Source: Paraburkholderia sp. (lineage in GTDB: Bacteria; Pseudomonadota; Gammaproteobacteria; Burkholderiales; Burkholderiaceae). From it: a stretch of DNA of 45,257 nucleotides. The notes beneath the pieces are model-generated. The model was not told the DNA's origin. It did not search any database and saw only the letters and a list, made by a program, of their open reading frames with translations. Both the position numbers and the translations under genes were made by a program. This document shows positions 9,947 to 19,450 of this stretch, piece by piece. The stretch spans positions 1 through 45,257 of the forward strand of contig JAITTX010000502.1 of NCBI GenBank assembly GCA_031286755.1, written 5' to 3'. Position 1 is the first letter of the stretch. Each line of letters starts with the position of its first letter.

Positions 9947-10048
9947 TCTCCAGCAGCACGGCCCGGGCCAACGACCATGGCCGCGTGCTCAAAGAAATCG
10001 AATAAGCAGGTGGCCCGCAAGACGTAGGTCGCCTGGAGTTCCAGAAAA

Positions 10049-10086
10049 AACGCCCGACAGGGGACGCCTGCCGGGCGTTGTTTTTT
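10049..10086 (+). terminator. guaA Rho-independent terminator
   Basis: CGCCCG (10051-10056) plus CAGG (10058-10061) pair with CCTG (10067-10070) and CGGGCG (10072-10077), with one A/C mismatch and a five-base loop. The arms are flanked by an A-run on the left and TTGTTTTTT on the right. It is about 100 bp after the guaA stop. Confidence 0.9.
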
Positions 10087-10158
10087 GCGCGACGAGCAGG
10101 CCTTCATCGAGGCGCCCATAATGGAGGCTTCCTCCAACGGCATCCCTGCTCCGAAGCT

Positions 10159-10734
10159 GTGACCCAACTCACGCTACCAGGATTTGAGGCCCCTCAATTG
10201 GCGCATCGTTTGTTCTTCGCCGTGATGCCCGATCCTGACACGGCTGCGCGCATTGCCAGGATGAAGGGATGGTTGCGCTCAGAGGTGCATGTCACGGCGA
10301 GGCTGCTGGGTACCGATCGCTTGCACATCACGTTGCATACGCTGGGCGATTTTGTGCACGTGCCAGACGTGATTGTTGCGCGCGCATGCGCTGCGGCGGC
10401 AGCCATTGATGTGCAGCCCTTCGGCGTGACGCTTGATCGGGTCTCCAGCTTTGGTCGGCCCCTGGTGTTGACGGCGAGCGCAGGGCAGGGCGCATTGGCC
10501 GACTTTCAGCGAGAACTTGGGGATGCCCTCAGGTCGGCCGGTCTACGTGTTTCGAGTGCGCGCTTCAAGCCGCACCTGACGTTGCTGTACGAAGAAGGCA
10601 AATTCGGCCAGCGCGCAATTGAACCGATCACATGGACTGTGCGCGAATTCGTGCTGATCGATAGCTGGCTCGGCAAGACGCATTACGACATAAAAGGTCG
10701 CTGGCCGCTGAGGGGCAGCGGTCCGGCGGTCTGA
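10159..10734 (+). CDS. thpR: RNA 2',3'-cyclic phosphodiesterase (2H family)
   Basis: A 191-residue 2H phosphoesterase of the ThpR/LigT (formerly 2'-5' RNA ligase) type, which opens 2',3'-cyclic phosphates on RNA ends. The two catalytic HxTx motifs are present: His56-Ile-Thr-Leu in DRLHITLHTLGD and His139-Leu-Thr-Leu in RFKPHLTLLY. The start is placed at GTG 10159 (MTQLTLPGFE), the usual N-terminus; the open frame continues upstream into the guaA terminator, so a start there is unlikely. The upstream ATG at 10121 is out of frame. It is convergent with the sugar ABC operon. Confidence 0.88.
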   Translation: MTQLTLPGFEAPQLAHRLFFAVMPDPDTAARIARMKGWLRSEVHVTARLLGTDRLHITLHTLGDFVHVPDVIVARACAAAAAIDVQPFGVTLDRVSSFGRPLVLTASAGQGALADFQRELGDALRSAGLRVSSARFKPHLTLLYEEGKFGQRAIEPITWTVREFVLIDSWLGKTHYDIKGRWPLRGSGPAV

Positions 10735-10765
10735 GGAGCCCGTGGCCCATCAAAGCCCGGGCTCC
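10735..10765. terminator. Hairpin between convergent thpR and ABC substrate-binding genes
   Basis: GGAGCCCG (10735-10742) pairs with CGGGCTCC (10758-10765). An inner GGC/GCC extends the stem past a single T bulge. GTGCGCGTTTTC follows on the + strand. It directly abuts the thpR stop and lies before the stop of the convergent gene. Confidence 0.65.
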
Positions 10766-10779
10766 GTGCGCGTTTTCAC

Positions 10780-11772
10780 TCAATGCTTGAGGCAGGTATC
10801 CGCATTCTTCCATGTGCAGGTATCGAGCCCGGTGTGAACGATCGGCTTCACTGTCTTGCCTTGCGCAAGATCGCGCATGACCATCGCCGCCTGATAGCCC
10901 ATTTCCTCCGGCCGCTGTCCGACGAGCGCATTGACCTTGTGCTCCTTGAGCGCCTGCAGTTCAGGCCCTAGCGTATCGGCCGAAACGATCACGAATTTGC
11001 CGCTCTGAATCTTGTCCATGATCGGCGCGACCACCTGCGAATAGGCCTGCGGCGCGAAGAGCGGCCAGCCGCCTTCGAACACGAAAGCATCGAGGCCGGT
11101 GGCGTTGGCGGTCAGCGTATCCTGCATCATCTGATTGGCCTTCGCGGCGTCGTCGTTCACGTAGAGCGGGCAGGCGCTGATCTCATGCCAGTTGTTTTCT
11201 CCGGCGAGCTTCGCAATGCCCTTCTTGCCCGAAAGCGCGTCGCGCGTGCCCTGAGCGCGCTGATTGATGTTCTCGGCCGCGGGGTTGCCCATCACGAGGC
11301 AGATATTGCCGCCCTTGGGCATCAGCAGCTTCAGTTGCTCGCCGAGTTTGTAGCCCAGTTCGTAGTTGTCCGTACCGATGTAGGCTTTGCGCAGCGAAGC
11401 GTCCTTCGGCAGGAGGTCGGCGTCCGTTGTGATGATCGGAATCTTGGTGTTGCGGCGGCGGATCACTTCGGCGATGGCCGGCGCGTTCGATGGCGAGATC
11501 GCGATGGCCGCGACGCCCTTGGTCAGCAGGTCGTCGACGATCTGCACTTCGGCGCTTTCGTCGGCGGCTGTCGCGGGGCCGGTGTAGTAGCAGTTGTAGC
11601 CTTCCTTCTTGAGTTCCTTGTTGGCTCGATCGCACCCTTGGTGCATGAGGTCGAAGTAGGGGTTGTCGAGCCCCTTCACGACCAGCGCCAGGGTCTTGTC
11701 GGCCGCGAAAGCGGGGGAGGCCAGCATGGCGAGCGCTCCGATCGCGGCAATGCACATCCACGTCTTCTTCAT
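10780..11772 (-). CDS. Sugar ABC transporter periplasmic substrate-binding protein
   Basis: A 330-residue periplasmic-binding protein of the ribose/fructose (Peripla_BP_4) type. It has a signal peptide with cleavage near ASPAFA-AD (residue 23-24). The core LALVVKGLDNPYFDLMHQGC, the IAISPSNAPAIAEVI and IITTDAD segments, and GTDNYELGYKLGEQL are typical of the family. The start at 11772 is set by the GGAGG eight to twelve bases upstream; the longer frame to 12000 is an unsupported extension. It is the third gene of an ATPase-permease-binding protein operon on the - strand. The sugar is not certain; the single-domain ATPase recalls the FrcBCA fructose importer. Confidence 0.88.
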   Translation of the reverse strand: MKKTWMCIAAIGALAMLASPAFAADKTLALVVKGLDNPYFDLMHQGCDRANKELKKEGYNCYYTGPATAADESAEVQIVDDLLTKGVAAIAISPSNAPAIAEVIRRRNTKIPIITTDADLLPKDASLRKAYIGTDNYELGYKLGEQLKLLMPKGGNICLVMGNPAAENINQRAQGTRDALSGKKGIAKLAGENNWHEISACPLYVNDDAAKANQMMQDTLTANATGLDAFVFEGGWPLFAPQAYSQVVAPIMDKIQSGKFVIVSADTLGPELQALKEHKVNALVGQRPEEMGYQAAMVMRDLAQGKTVKPIVHTGLDTCTWKNADTCLKH

Positions 11773-11854
11773 GGTTTCCTCCAGTGCGGCGCCGGGTCTG
11801 CAGCGCCTGTGTCTCCTGCGGTTTGCATCGGCTTTCAATGGAAGGCCCGGGAAA

Positions 11855-11868
11855 GCCCGCTTGCGGGC
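11855..11868 (-). other. Hairpin in the permease to binding-protein intercistronic gap
   Basis: GCCCGC (11855-11860) and GCGGGC (11863-11868) form a compact GC palindrome; on the - strand it is followed by TTTC. It sits in the 250-bp gap between the permease and binding-protein genes and could block RNA decay or partly end transcription. The rest of the gap is GC-rich with no gene seen. Confidence 0.4.
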
Positions 11869-12022
11869 CTGGGTCCGGGCTTCGGTCCTCTCGCGGAACA
11901 TTGCGTTGGTTATGAACGCCGGCGGCTGGCGGTTCCGCGTTCCGGCCGGCCGCGCCTTCCTCCCTTCCGGCGTGCCGGCGCCTTCGCGGCCGGCGCGCAC
12001 GGGAACGGCTCAAACAAACGGC

Positions 12023-13048
12023 TCAATCCCCTTGCCGCGCGCCGCCGATCCGATTGAAGAGCACGGCGACGATGATGAAGCTCCCGACGACGGTTCCTTG
12101 CCAGAACGAGTCCACGCCGAGCAGGATCAGGCTGTTGCGGATGACCTCGATGAGCGCGGCGCCCACCACGGTGCCGAACGCGCTGCCGACGCCGCCCATC
12201 AGATTGGTGCCACCGATCACGGTCGCGGCGATCACGCGCAACTCGTCGCCGGTGCCGAGGCCCGTCGTCACGGCGCCGAGCCAGCCGACTTCGAGAATGG
12301 CCGCCACGCCCGCCATGAGGCCGCCGAGCACGTAGACCGAGCAGATGATGCGGCGCACCGGAACGCCGGTGAGGTTCGCCGCATGGCGGTTGCCGCCGAC
12401 GGCGAAGACATAGCGGCCCCAGCGCGTCCAGCGGAAGGCGAACCAGAAGAGCACGGCGAGGACGATCAGGAACCACACCGGGTTGGCGATACCGAGCGTC
12501 GCGCCGCCGCCGAGCGCGAGGAGCTTGCTGCCGTCGGGGCCGAAATCGAAGATGGTGCGGCTGCGGGAAATCACGAGCGCGAGGCTGCGGCCGACACTCA
12601 GCATGCCGAGCGTCACGACGAAGGGCTGCATGTCCAGATACGCGATCAGCAAGCCGTTCACGAGGCCCACGAGCCCCGCGGTCAGGAGGCCCATGCCAAT
12701 GCCCGCCCAGATCGGATAGCCGGCGTTCATGACCACCGAGAGCACGATGCCGCTGATGCCGATCGTCGAGCCGACCGAAATGTCGATGCCGCCCGTGACG
12801 ATCACGGCCATCATGCCGAGCGCGACGATGGCCACGAAGGCGAAATTGCGCGTGACGTTGAACAGATTCTGCGAGGTCGCGAAAGTGGAAGTCGCGAACG
12901 AGAGCACGACGCAGCCGACGAGGGTCGCGAGCACGACCCAGAACACCTGGCTCGCGAGCAGCCCGCTCCAGCGGGTATGGGACTTCGCGGCCTGCGGATC
13001 ATCGGGCAAGGTCGGCATGGGCGGGGGCCTTTGCGGCGCGTCGTTCAA
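12023..13048 (-). CDS. Sugar ABC transporter permease (RbsC/FrcC family)
   Basis: A 341-residue BPD_transp_2 family permease with about ten hydrophobic segments. Typical stretches are NVTRNFAFVAIVALGMMAVIVTGGIDISVGS, the EAA-like contact region GRYVFAVGGNRHAANLTGVPVRRI, and GTGDELRVIAATVIGGTNLMGGVGSAFGTVVGA. The N-terminal 25 residues are polar and cytoplasmic. It lies between the ATPase gene (146 bp upstream) and the binding-protein gene (250 bp downstream), all on the - strand, and would form the membrane channel of this importer. Confidence 0.92.
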   Translation of the reverse strand: MNDAPQRPPPMPTLPDDPQAAKSHTRWSGLLASQVFWVVLATLVGCVVLSFATSTFATSQNLFNVTRNFAFVAIVALGMMAVIVTGGIDISVGSTIGISGIVLSVVMNAGYPIWAGIGMGLLTAGLVGLVNGLLIAYLDMQPFVVTLGMLSVGRSLALVISRSRTIFDFGPDGSKLLALGGGATLGIANPVWFLIVLAVLFWFAFRWTRWGRYVFAVGGNRHAANLTGVPVRRIICSVYVLGGLMAGVAAILEVGWLGAVTTGLGTGDELRVIAATVIGGTNLMGGVGSAFGTVVGAALIEVIRNSLILLGVDSFWQGTVVGSFIIVAVLFNRIGGARQGD

Positions 13049-13194
13049 TTACAGGTCTCCTGTGTCGGCTGGAGTCGGCGCTGCGGCGCGTGTTCCCGCT
13101 CCATGCTTTGTGGCCGGTCCGGGCTGGCGCCTTTTGCGCTCGACCAGGCGGGCAGGCTGCTGCGACTCCATGCGTCAAACCTGGCGCAGCGGGC

Positions 13195-13935
13195 TCAGGC
13201 GGCGGCAATGGCTCCGGTGATGAGCCCGGTGACTTCCTCCGGGGAAGAGGCTTCGGTGTTCTTGTCCGCCACCTTGCGTCCGCGCCGCATGACCACCACG
13301 CGGTGCGCCACCTCGAACACATCCGGCATGCGGTGGCTGATGAGAATCACGGCGATGCCATGCTCGGACAGCCGCTTGATGAGATCGAGCACCTCGGCGA
13401 CCTGACGCACGCTGATCGCGGCGGTGGGTTCGTCCATCAGGACGAGCCGCGCTTCGGCAAGCCGCGTGCGCGCGATCGCGACGGCCTGGCGCTGCCCGCC
13501 CGACATCTGCCGGACCAGATCGCGCGGTCGCGTCTCGGATTTCAGTGCCTTGAACAGCTCGCCGGCGCGCCGGTACATGGCGGCGTGGTCGAGTATGCGA
13601 AACGGTCCGAAGCCGATCCTGGGCTCGCGGCCGAGGAAGACATTGGCGGCCGCTGTGAGGTTGTCGCAGAGGGCGAGGTCCTGGTAGACGACTTCGATGC
13701 CCTGAGCGCGGGCGTCGACGGGCCTGCTGAAATGCACCGGCTTGCCGTCGATGAGCATTTCGCCATGCGTAGGCGGAAAGTTGCCGGCGATGACCTTCAC
13801 CAGTGTCGATTTCCCGGCCCCGTTGTCGCCCATGAGTCCGACGACCTGGCCCGGCTCCAGACTCAACGTCACGTCGTTCAAGGCGTGAATGGCGCCGAAG
13901 TGCCTGGAAACGCCTCTAAGCTCGAGAAGACTCAT
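13195..13935 (-). CDS. Sugar ABC transporter ATP-binding protein, single domain
   Basis: A 246-residue ABC ATPase energising the adjacent permease. Walker A is GDNGAGKST, the signature is MSGGQRQAVAIAR, Walker B is LVLMDEPTAAI, and the switch histidine is in LISHRM. Most carbohydrate importers of this class (RbsA, MglA) have two fused ATPase domains and about 500 residues; this one has a single domain, as in FrcA. The start at 13935 (MSLLELRGVSRHFGAIHAL) matches the family; the ORF extends to 14064 but lacks conserved sequence. It is the promoter-proximal gene of the operon. Confidence 0.9.
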   Translation of the reverse strand: MSLLELRGVSRHFGAIHALNDVTLSLEPGQVVGLMGDNGAGKSTLVKVIAGNFPPTHGEMLIDGKPVHFSRPVDARAQGIEVVYQDLALCDNLTAAANVFLGREPRIGFGPFRILDHAAMYRRAGELFKALKSETRPRDLVRQMSGGQRQAVAIARTRLAEARLVLMDEPTAAISVRQVAEVLDLIKRLSEHGIAVILISHRMPDVFEVAHRVVVMRRGRKVADKNTEASSPEEVTGLITGAIAAA

Positions 13936-14241
13936 GGACTGTCGCGCTCGCTCGGGTGGAGCCGCCCATTGCTTCGGTTTTTGCGGTCGCGCTGGCCGAC
14001 CGGGCACTGACCGAAAGACGTGCTGGCTAGCATGTTTTCTAGTGCACGATGAGGCTTTTAGCAAGACTATTTCAGCCGTCCGGTTTGCTGGCGCCGGGTC
14101 GATGCCGCATCGTGCCGAGGCGGCGCCAGCTCACCGTCGGAGAGCTCTTGCAGCCCCGCAAATGCAATTGCCGTTCATGCAGGCCATACAAATGAGATAA
14201 AATTGCATATCCGCACTGGACTTATCACCAGCGAGCCTCTT
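13936..14241. promoter_or_regulatory. Intergenic region upstream of the sugar ABC operon, with an interrupted inverted repeat
   Basis: This 306-bp stretch between the divergently placed ABC operon promoter and the 3' end of the Lrp-type regulator gene holds no supported gene. At 14020-14047 an interrupted inverted repeat has outer GTGC/GCAC and two inner CTAG units, about 85-110 bases upstream of the ATPase start, plausibly an operator. At 14196-14211 lies GATAAAATTGCATATC, an AT-rich element similar to the repeats in the regulator/aroP interval. Confidence 0.4.
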
Positions 14242-14760
14242 TCACGCTTCCAGCGGCATGGCGCTCGTTCCCTTGAGTTCATCAAGGCAGACGATCGAAT
14301 GCACGCTGCTCACCCCGGGTGCGCGCATGAGCGTGTCGAGCAGGAATTCGGACAGCGCCTTGAGATCGCGCGCCACCACCTTCAGAACGTAGTCGATATC
14401 GCCGGTCACGGAATAGCACTCCTGCACCTGCGGCAGCTTCGTGACGAGCTCCTTGAACTTGACGAGCTCGCGCATGTGCCCGCGCTCCATCGTCACCTGA
14501 ATGAAAGCGACCACGCCGAAGCCGAGCGCCTGTGCGTCGAGCCGCGTCTCATAGCGCTTGATGACGCCCAGTTCCTCCAGCCGCCGATGGCGCCTGAGGG
14601 TTTGCGCCGGAGAGAGCTTGACGGCAGCGGCGAGTTCGAGATTCGAAGCGCGTCCGTGCTCCTGAAGCGCGGCGAGAAGCCGCAGATCAATGGGGTCGAG
14701 GGCGAAGTTTTGCACTTTTCTTGCCTTGGATGTGGCCAATGCGAGATGAAATTGTATCAA
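14242..14760 (-). CDS. Lrp/AsnC family transcriptional regulator
   Basis: A feast/famine regulator of 172 residues or fewer. It has an N-terminal helix-turn-helix (LDPIDLRLLAALQEHGRASNLELAAAVKLSPAQTLRRHRRLEELGVI) and a C-terminal RAM ligand-binding domain (VQECYSVTGDIDYVLKVVARDL). Starts at TTG 14760, TTG 14739 and GTG 14715 are all possible. The first lies inside a -10-like TACAAT, so a downstream start is likelier. It is divergent from aroP and the aromatic aminotransferase, and probably controls them in response to an aromatic amino acid. Confidence 0.88.
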   Translation of the reverse strand: MIQFHLALATSKARKVQNFALDPIDLRLLAALQEHGRASNLELAAAVKLSPAQTLRRHRRLEELGVIKRYETRLDAQALGFGVVAFIQVTMERGHMRELVKFKELVTKLPQVQECYSVTGDIDYVLKVVARDLKALSEFLLDTLMRAPGVSSVHSIVCLDELKGTSAMPLEA

Positions 14761-14795
14761 TCAGGGTTTGCCTGCGTATCAGATGAAATCATATT
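14745..14795. promoter_or_regulatory. Two GATGAAAT direct repeats in the regulator/aroP divergent region
   Basis: GATGAAATTGTATC (14745-14758) and GATGAAATCATATT (14782-14795) share the first eight bases and an AT-rich second half, spaced 37 bp start to start. They lie between the divergent Lrp-type regulator and aroP. Lrp proteins bind several degenerate AT-rich sites in phase, so these are candidate operators; assignment is inference. Confidence 0.4.
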
Positions 14796-14969
14796 TTTCC
14801 GCTCCGCCTATACACTGGGCGCACCTGACAGGGCTGTCGGTCAACACTGGCGGCCCTGAGAGCGCGCCAGCGCAGAAGGTTGCGCGCGCAATTTTATTTC
14901 GCGTGGCCGCGCCGGGATCCCGACCGGATTCCCAGCGGGCGCATCGATAAAGAAGGAACAGGAAGAGAC

Positions 14970-16397
14970 ATGGTTTCAAACGACACACGCGGCCGGAGTG
15001 CCCAACCCGGTGCGCAAAACGGCGACCAGAACGGTCATCTGAAGCGCGGCCTCAAGAATCGCCACATCCAGCTGATTGCGCTGGGCGGCGCGATCGGCAC
15101 CGGACTGTTCCTCGGCATCGCGCAGACGATTCAGACCGCGGGCCCGTCAGTGCTGCTCGGTTATGCCATCGCGGGCATCGTCGCGTTCTTCATCATGCGC
15201 CAACTAGGCGAGATGGTCGTCGACGAGCCCGTTGCCGGATCGTTCAGCTATTTCGCCGATAAATACTTCGGCCCGTTCGCGGGCTTTCTTTCCGGCTGGA
15301 ATTACTGGGTGCTCTATGTGCTCGTGAGCATGGCCGAGCTTTCGGCCGTGGGCATCTACATGCATTACTGGTGGCCGACCCTGCCCACGTGGGTTTCGGC
15401 GCTCGTGTTCTTCGTCGTGATCAACGGCGTCAATCTCGCCAGCGTCAAATCGTACGGCGAACTCGAATTCTGGTTCGCGATTATCAAGGTGCTGGCGATC
15501 GTCGGCATGATCGCGTTCGGCGGCTGGCTGCTGCTGTCGGGCTCGGCCGGGCCGGAAGCGGGCGTTTCGAATCTCTGGCGCCATGGCGGCTTCTTTCCGC
15601 ATGGCATGTCTGGGCTCGTGATGTCGATGGCCGTCGTCATGTTCTCGTTCGGCGGTCTCGAACTCGTCGGCATCACCGCCGCCGAGGCCGACGACCCTTC
15701 GCACACGATTCCGCGCGCGACCAATCAGGTGATCTACCGCATCCTGATTTTCTATGTGGGCGCGCTCGGTGTGCTGCTTTCGCTCTATCCGTGGGAAAAG
15801 GTTGTCTCGGGCGGCAGCCCGTTCGTGCTGATCTTTCACGCAATGAACAGCAATCTGGTCGCGAACGTGCTCAACGTCGTGGTGCTCACGGCGGCGCTCT
15901 CGGTCTATAACAGCGGCGTTTATTGCAACAGCCGCATGCTCTACGGCCTCGCGCAGCAGGGCAATGCGCCCAAGGCGCTGCTCAAGGTGAACCGGCGCGG
16001 CATTCCGCTGGCGGCGCTGGCCGTGACGGCGGTCGCGACGGCGGCCTGCGTGATCATCAATTACTTCATGCCGGGCAAGGCGTTCGAGTTGCTGATGGGG
16101 CTCGTGGTGTCCGCGCTCATCATCAACTGGGCGATGATCAGCCTGATTCACCTGAAGTTCCGCCGCGAGAAGGCGCGCGCGGGCCAGTCGACGCGCTTTC
16201 AGAGCCTCGGCTATCCGCTCACGAATTACCTGTGCCTGGTGTTCCTCGCGGGCATTCTCGTTGTAATGTATCTGATTCCGGATCTGCGGATTTCCGTCTA
16301 CCTGATTCCGGTGTGGCTGGCGGTGCTCGCGCTCGCGTATCGTTTCTGGCGCCGCGGTGCGGTGCCGGCGCTGCAGGGCAGCGTCCAGACGCGCTGA
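14970..16397 (+). CDS. aroP: Aromatic amino acid permease AroP
   Basis: A 475-residue APC-superfamily permease for phenylalanine, tyrosine and tryptophan, with 12 expected membrane helices. The signature LKRGLKNRHIQLIALGGAIGTGLFLG, then AIAGIVAFFIMRQLGEMVV, FGGLELVGITAAEADDP and VYNSGVYCNSRMLYGLAQQGNAPKAL closely follow E. coli AroP. The start is ATG 14970 with GGAAGAG just upstream; the ORF from 14880 adds unconserved residues. The aromatic aminotransferase gene follows 82 bp downstream and the Lrp-type regulator is divergent, a coherent uptake and transamination module. Confidence 0.92.
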   Translation: MVSNDTRGRSAQPGAQNGDQNGHLKRGLKNRHIQLIALGGAIGTGLFLGIAQTIQTAGPSVLLGYAIAGIVAFFIMRQLGEMVVDEPVAGSFSYFADKYFGPFAGFLSGWNYWVLYVLVSMAELSAVGIYMHYWWPTLPTWVSALVFFVVINGVNLASVKSYGELEFWFAIIKVLAIVGMIAFGGWLLLSGSAGPEAGVSNLWRHGGFFPHGMSGLVMSMAVVMFSFGGLELVGITAAEADDPSHTIPRATNQVIYRILIFYVGALGVLLSLYPWEKVVSGGSPFVLIFHAMNSNLVANVLNVVVLTAALSVYNSGVYCNSRMLYGLAQQGNAPKALLKVNRRGIPLAALAVTAVATAACVIINYFMPGKAFELLMGLVVSALIINWAMISLIHLKFRREKARAGQSTRFQSLGYPLTNYLCLVFLAGILVVMYLIPDLRISVYLIPVWLAVLALAYRFWRRGAVPALQGSVQTR

Positions 16398-16479
16398 GCG
16401 CAGCCGCGCGGCAGCGCAAGCCGTTCCGGCCAGCCTTTCGTAATCGCCCATAACCTCAAGCAACCGTCAAGCAAACGCC

Positions 16480-17676
16480 ATGTTCGAACATATCGATGCC
16501 TATCCGGGCGACCCGATCCTCTCGCTCAACGAGAACTTCCAGAAAGATCCGCGGCAGAACAAGGTCAATCTGAGCATTGGCATCTATTTCGACGACGACG
16601 GTCGTCTGCCGGTGATGAAGGCGGTCCACGAGGCCGAAGCGGCGATCCTGGCCGAGCCCGGTCCGAAGCCGTATTTGCCCATGGCCGGTTTCGCGCAGTA
16701 CCGCGACGCCGTGCAGGCGCTCGTGTTCGGTGCGCAGTGCCCGTCGCGCGCGGCGAACCGCATCGCCACGGTGCAGACGCTCGGCGGCTCGGGCGCGCTC
16801 AAGGTGGGCGCCGATTTCATCAAGCGCTATTTTCCGCAGAGCCAGGTGTGGGTGAGCGACCCGACGTGGGAGAACCATCGCTTCATCTTCGAGCGCGCGG
16901 GTTTCGTGGTGAACAACTACCCGTACTACGACGAAACCACCGGCGGCCTGAAGTTCGAGGCCATGCTTTCCGCCATCGACGCGCTGTCGGCGAAGAGTGT
17001 CGTGCTCCTGCATGCGTGCTGCCATAACCCGACCGGTGTGGATCTCGACGAGTCGCAGTGGACTCAACTGATCGACGTGCTGCAAAAGCGCGATTTGCTG
17101 CCGTTCGTCGACATGGCGTACCAGGGCTTCGGCGCGGGCCTCGACGCCGATGCGTTCGCGGTGCGCGAACTCGGCCGGCGTGGTGTGCCGGCGCTGGTGG
17201 CGAACTCGTTCTCGAAGAACTTCTCGCTATACGGCGAACGCTGCGGCGGCCTGCACGTGATTTGCGAAGACGCCGCGGCGGCCGATCGCGTGCTCGGGCA
17301 ACTGACGGGCGCGGTGCGCTCGAACTACAGCAATCCGCCCACGCATGGCGCGAAGATCGTTACGCGCGTGCTCACGAATCCCGAGCTCAAGCAATCGTGG
17401 GAGACGGAGCTGGCGGCCATGTGCGAGCGCATCGCGCGCATGCGCCAGGCGATTCACGACGGGCTTGCCGCGCACGTGAGCGGCGAGGCGTTGTCGCGCT
17501 ACGTGAAGCAGCGTGGCATGTTCACGTACACGGGCTTGAGCGCGGATCAGGTCGAGCGTCTGAAGGAGGAGTTCGGGGTGTACATCCTGCGCTCGGGCCG
17601 CATGTGCGTCGCGGGGCTCAACGAGAAGAATGTGAGCATCGTGGTCGATGCGGTCAGCAAGGTATTGAAGGCATAA
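16480..17676 (+). CDS. tyrB: Aromatic amino acid aminotransferase
   Basis: A 398-residue class I PLP-dependent aminotransferase of the aspartate/aromatic (AspC/TyrB) group. It begins MFEHIDAYPGDPILSLNENF. The PLP lysine is Lys246 in NSFSKNFSLYGERCGG; substrate and cofactor contacts include HACCHNPTGVD and the C-terminal SGRMCVAGLN arginine. TyrB and AspC cannot be told apart by eye, but the neighbouring aroP and Lrp-type regulator favour aromatic substrates. Two GC-rich hairpins follow the stop. Confidence 0.9.
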   Translation: MFEHIDAYPGDPILSLNENFQKDPRQNKVNLSIGIYFDDDGRLPVMKAVHEAEAAILAEPGPKPYLPMAGFAQYRDAVQALVFGAQCPSRAANRIATVQTLGGSGALKVGADFIKRYFPQSQVWVSDPTWENHRFIFERAGFVVNNYPYYDETTGGLKFEAMLSAIDALSAKSVVLLHACCHNPTGVDLDESQWTQLIDVLQKRDLLPFVDMAYQGFGAGLDADAFAVRELGRRGVPALVANSFSKNFSLYGERCGGLHVICEDAAAADRVLGQLTGAVRSNYSNPPTHGAKIVTRVLTNPELKQSWETELAAMCERIARMRQAIHDGLAAHVSGEALSRYVKQRGMFTYTGLSADQVERLKEEFGVYILRSGRMCVAGLNEKNVSIVVDAVSKVLKA

Positions 17677-17696
17677 GCGGCGCTTGCCGTATCAGG

Positions 17697-17746
17697 CCGG
17701 TACCGGTTGACTGTCCGGTACCGGATCGGGCGCCGTCAGCGGCGCC
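17697..17746. terminator. Twin GC-rich hairpins after tyrB
   Basis: The palindrome CCGGTACCGG occurs twice (17697-17706 and 17715-17724), able to form a 10-bp stem with an 8-base loop. A second hairpin, GGCGCCG/CGGCGCC (17729-17735, 17740-17746), follows at once. T-runs are poor, so termination is plausible but unproven. It lies between convergent tyrB and the small lipoprotein gene. Confidence 0.5.
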
Positions 17747-17971
17747 TCAAAATCTCATCCCCGTTCCCACCCCGCATCCGCCCGCGACGCCGCCGCTGCC
17801 GCCCCCCGCGGCGCAGAACACGCCACAACCGGAAAGGCTGGCGCTCAGCAGCACTAAAGCGGCCGCAAGACGCAGCCGCCGCGCTACGCGGCATTCACGC
17901 GAGAGAGCCTGAGGTGCGCTGGCATGAGCGCCGGAGGCTGGCGAAGCACCGGAAATCGAAGCCTGTTTCAT
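17747..17971 (-). CDS. Small Gly/Cys-rich lipoprotein
   Basis: A 74-residue predicted lipoprotein of unknown function. After a 30-residue basic N-terminus comes a hydrophobic segment (LRLAAALVLLSAS) and the lipobox L46-S47-G48-C49. Cleavage would leave a lipidated peptide of only 26 residues, rich in glycine with cysteines at 49, 53 and 66, ending GMRF. The N-terminal extension is long for a signal peptide, so translation may begin further in, but no good internal start is visible. It is divergent from the DUF1992 gene. Confidence 0.6.
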   Translation of the reverse strand: MKQASISGASPASGAHASAPQALSRECRVARRLRLAAALVLLSASLSGCGVFCAAGGGSGGVAGGCGVGTGMRF

Positions 17972-18222
17972 GGTGGTTTGAGCCCGAATGGGGCCAGAAA
18001 GCGGAGTAGAGTGGCCGGGAAGCCGGTCGATCGCGTTCGATCGCGGACGGCGCAGAGCCGGCTCGAAGATAAGCTACCCGGCGCGTGCGCACCAATCAGA
18101 CGAATCCGGCTTTACGTTGCCTGGCATCACATGCGCATCGCATTAAACCCTTCGCCTGTCAATCTGTAGGAGTTAGACGTCGTTCACGACAGACGAGCGG
18201 AATCTTCCAGGTGTTACCCTGA

Positions 18223-18228
18223 TAGAAT
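18223..18228 (+). promoter_or_regulatory. Candidate -10 box for the DUF1992-tadA operon
   Basis: TAGAAT at 18223-18228 lies 29 bases upstream of the ATG at 18257. No strong -35 is seen. The remainder of 17972-18222 holds no supported gene. Confidence 0.35.
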
Positions 18229-18256
18229 GCTTTCGCCGCAACGTAGTGGATTCCCG

Positions 18257-19356
<1,100 letters not shown>

Positions 19357-19450
19357 TGATCGATAACACCGGATAATAGCTGCTGGCGGCCGCGAGCCAC
19401 GCGCAGTGGCAGGCGCATGGCGCGGTCGCCGATTCCATAACCCGTTGACC

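Noticed and set aside
9947..10158. Integration site at the guaA 3' end
   Set aside because: guaA ends normally, followed by its own terminator and thpR; no integrase, att repeat or displaced 3' copy was found.
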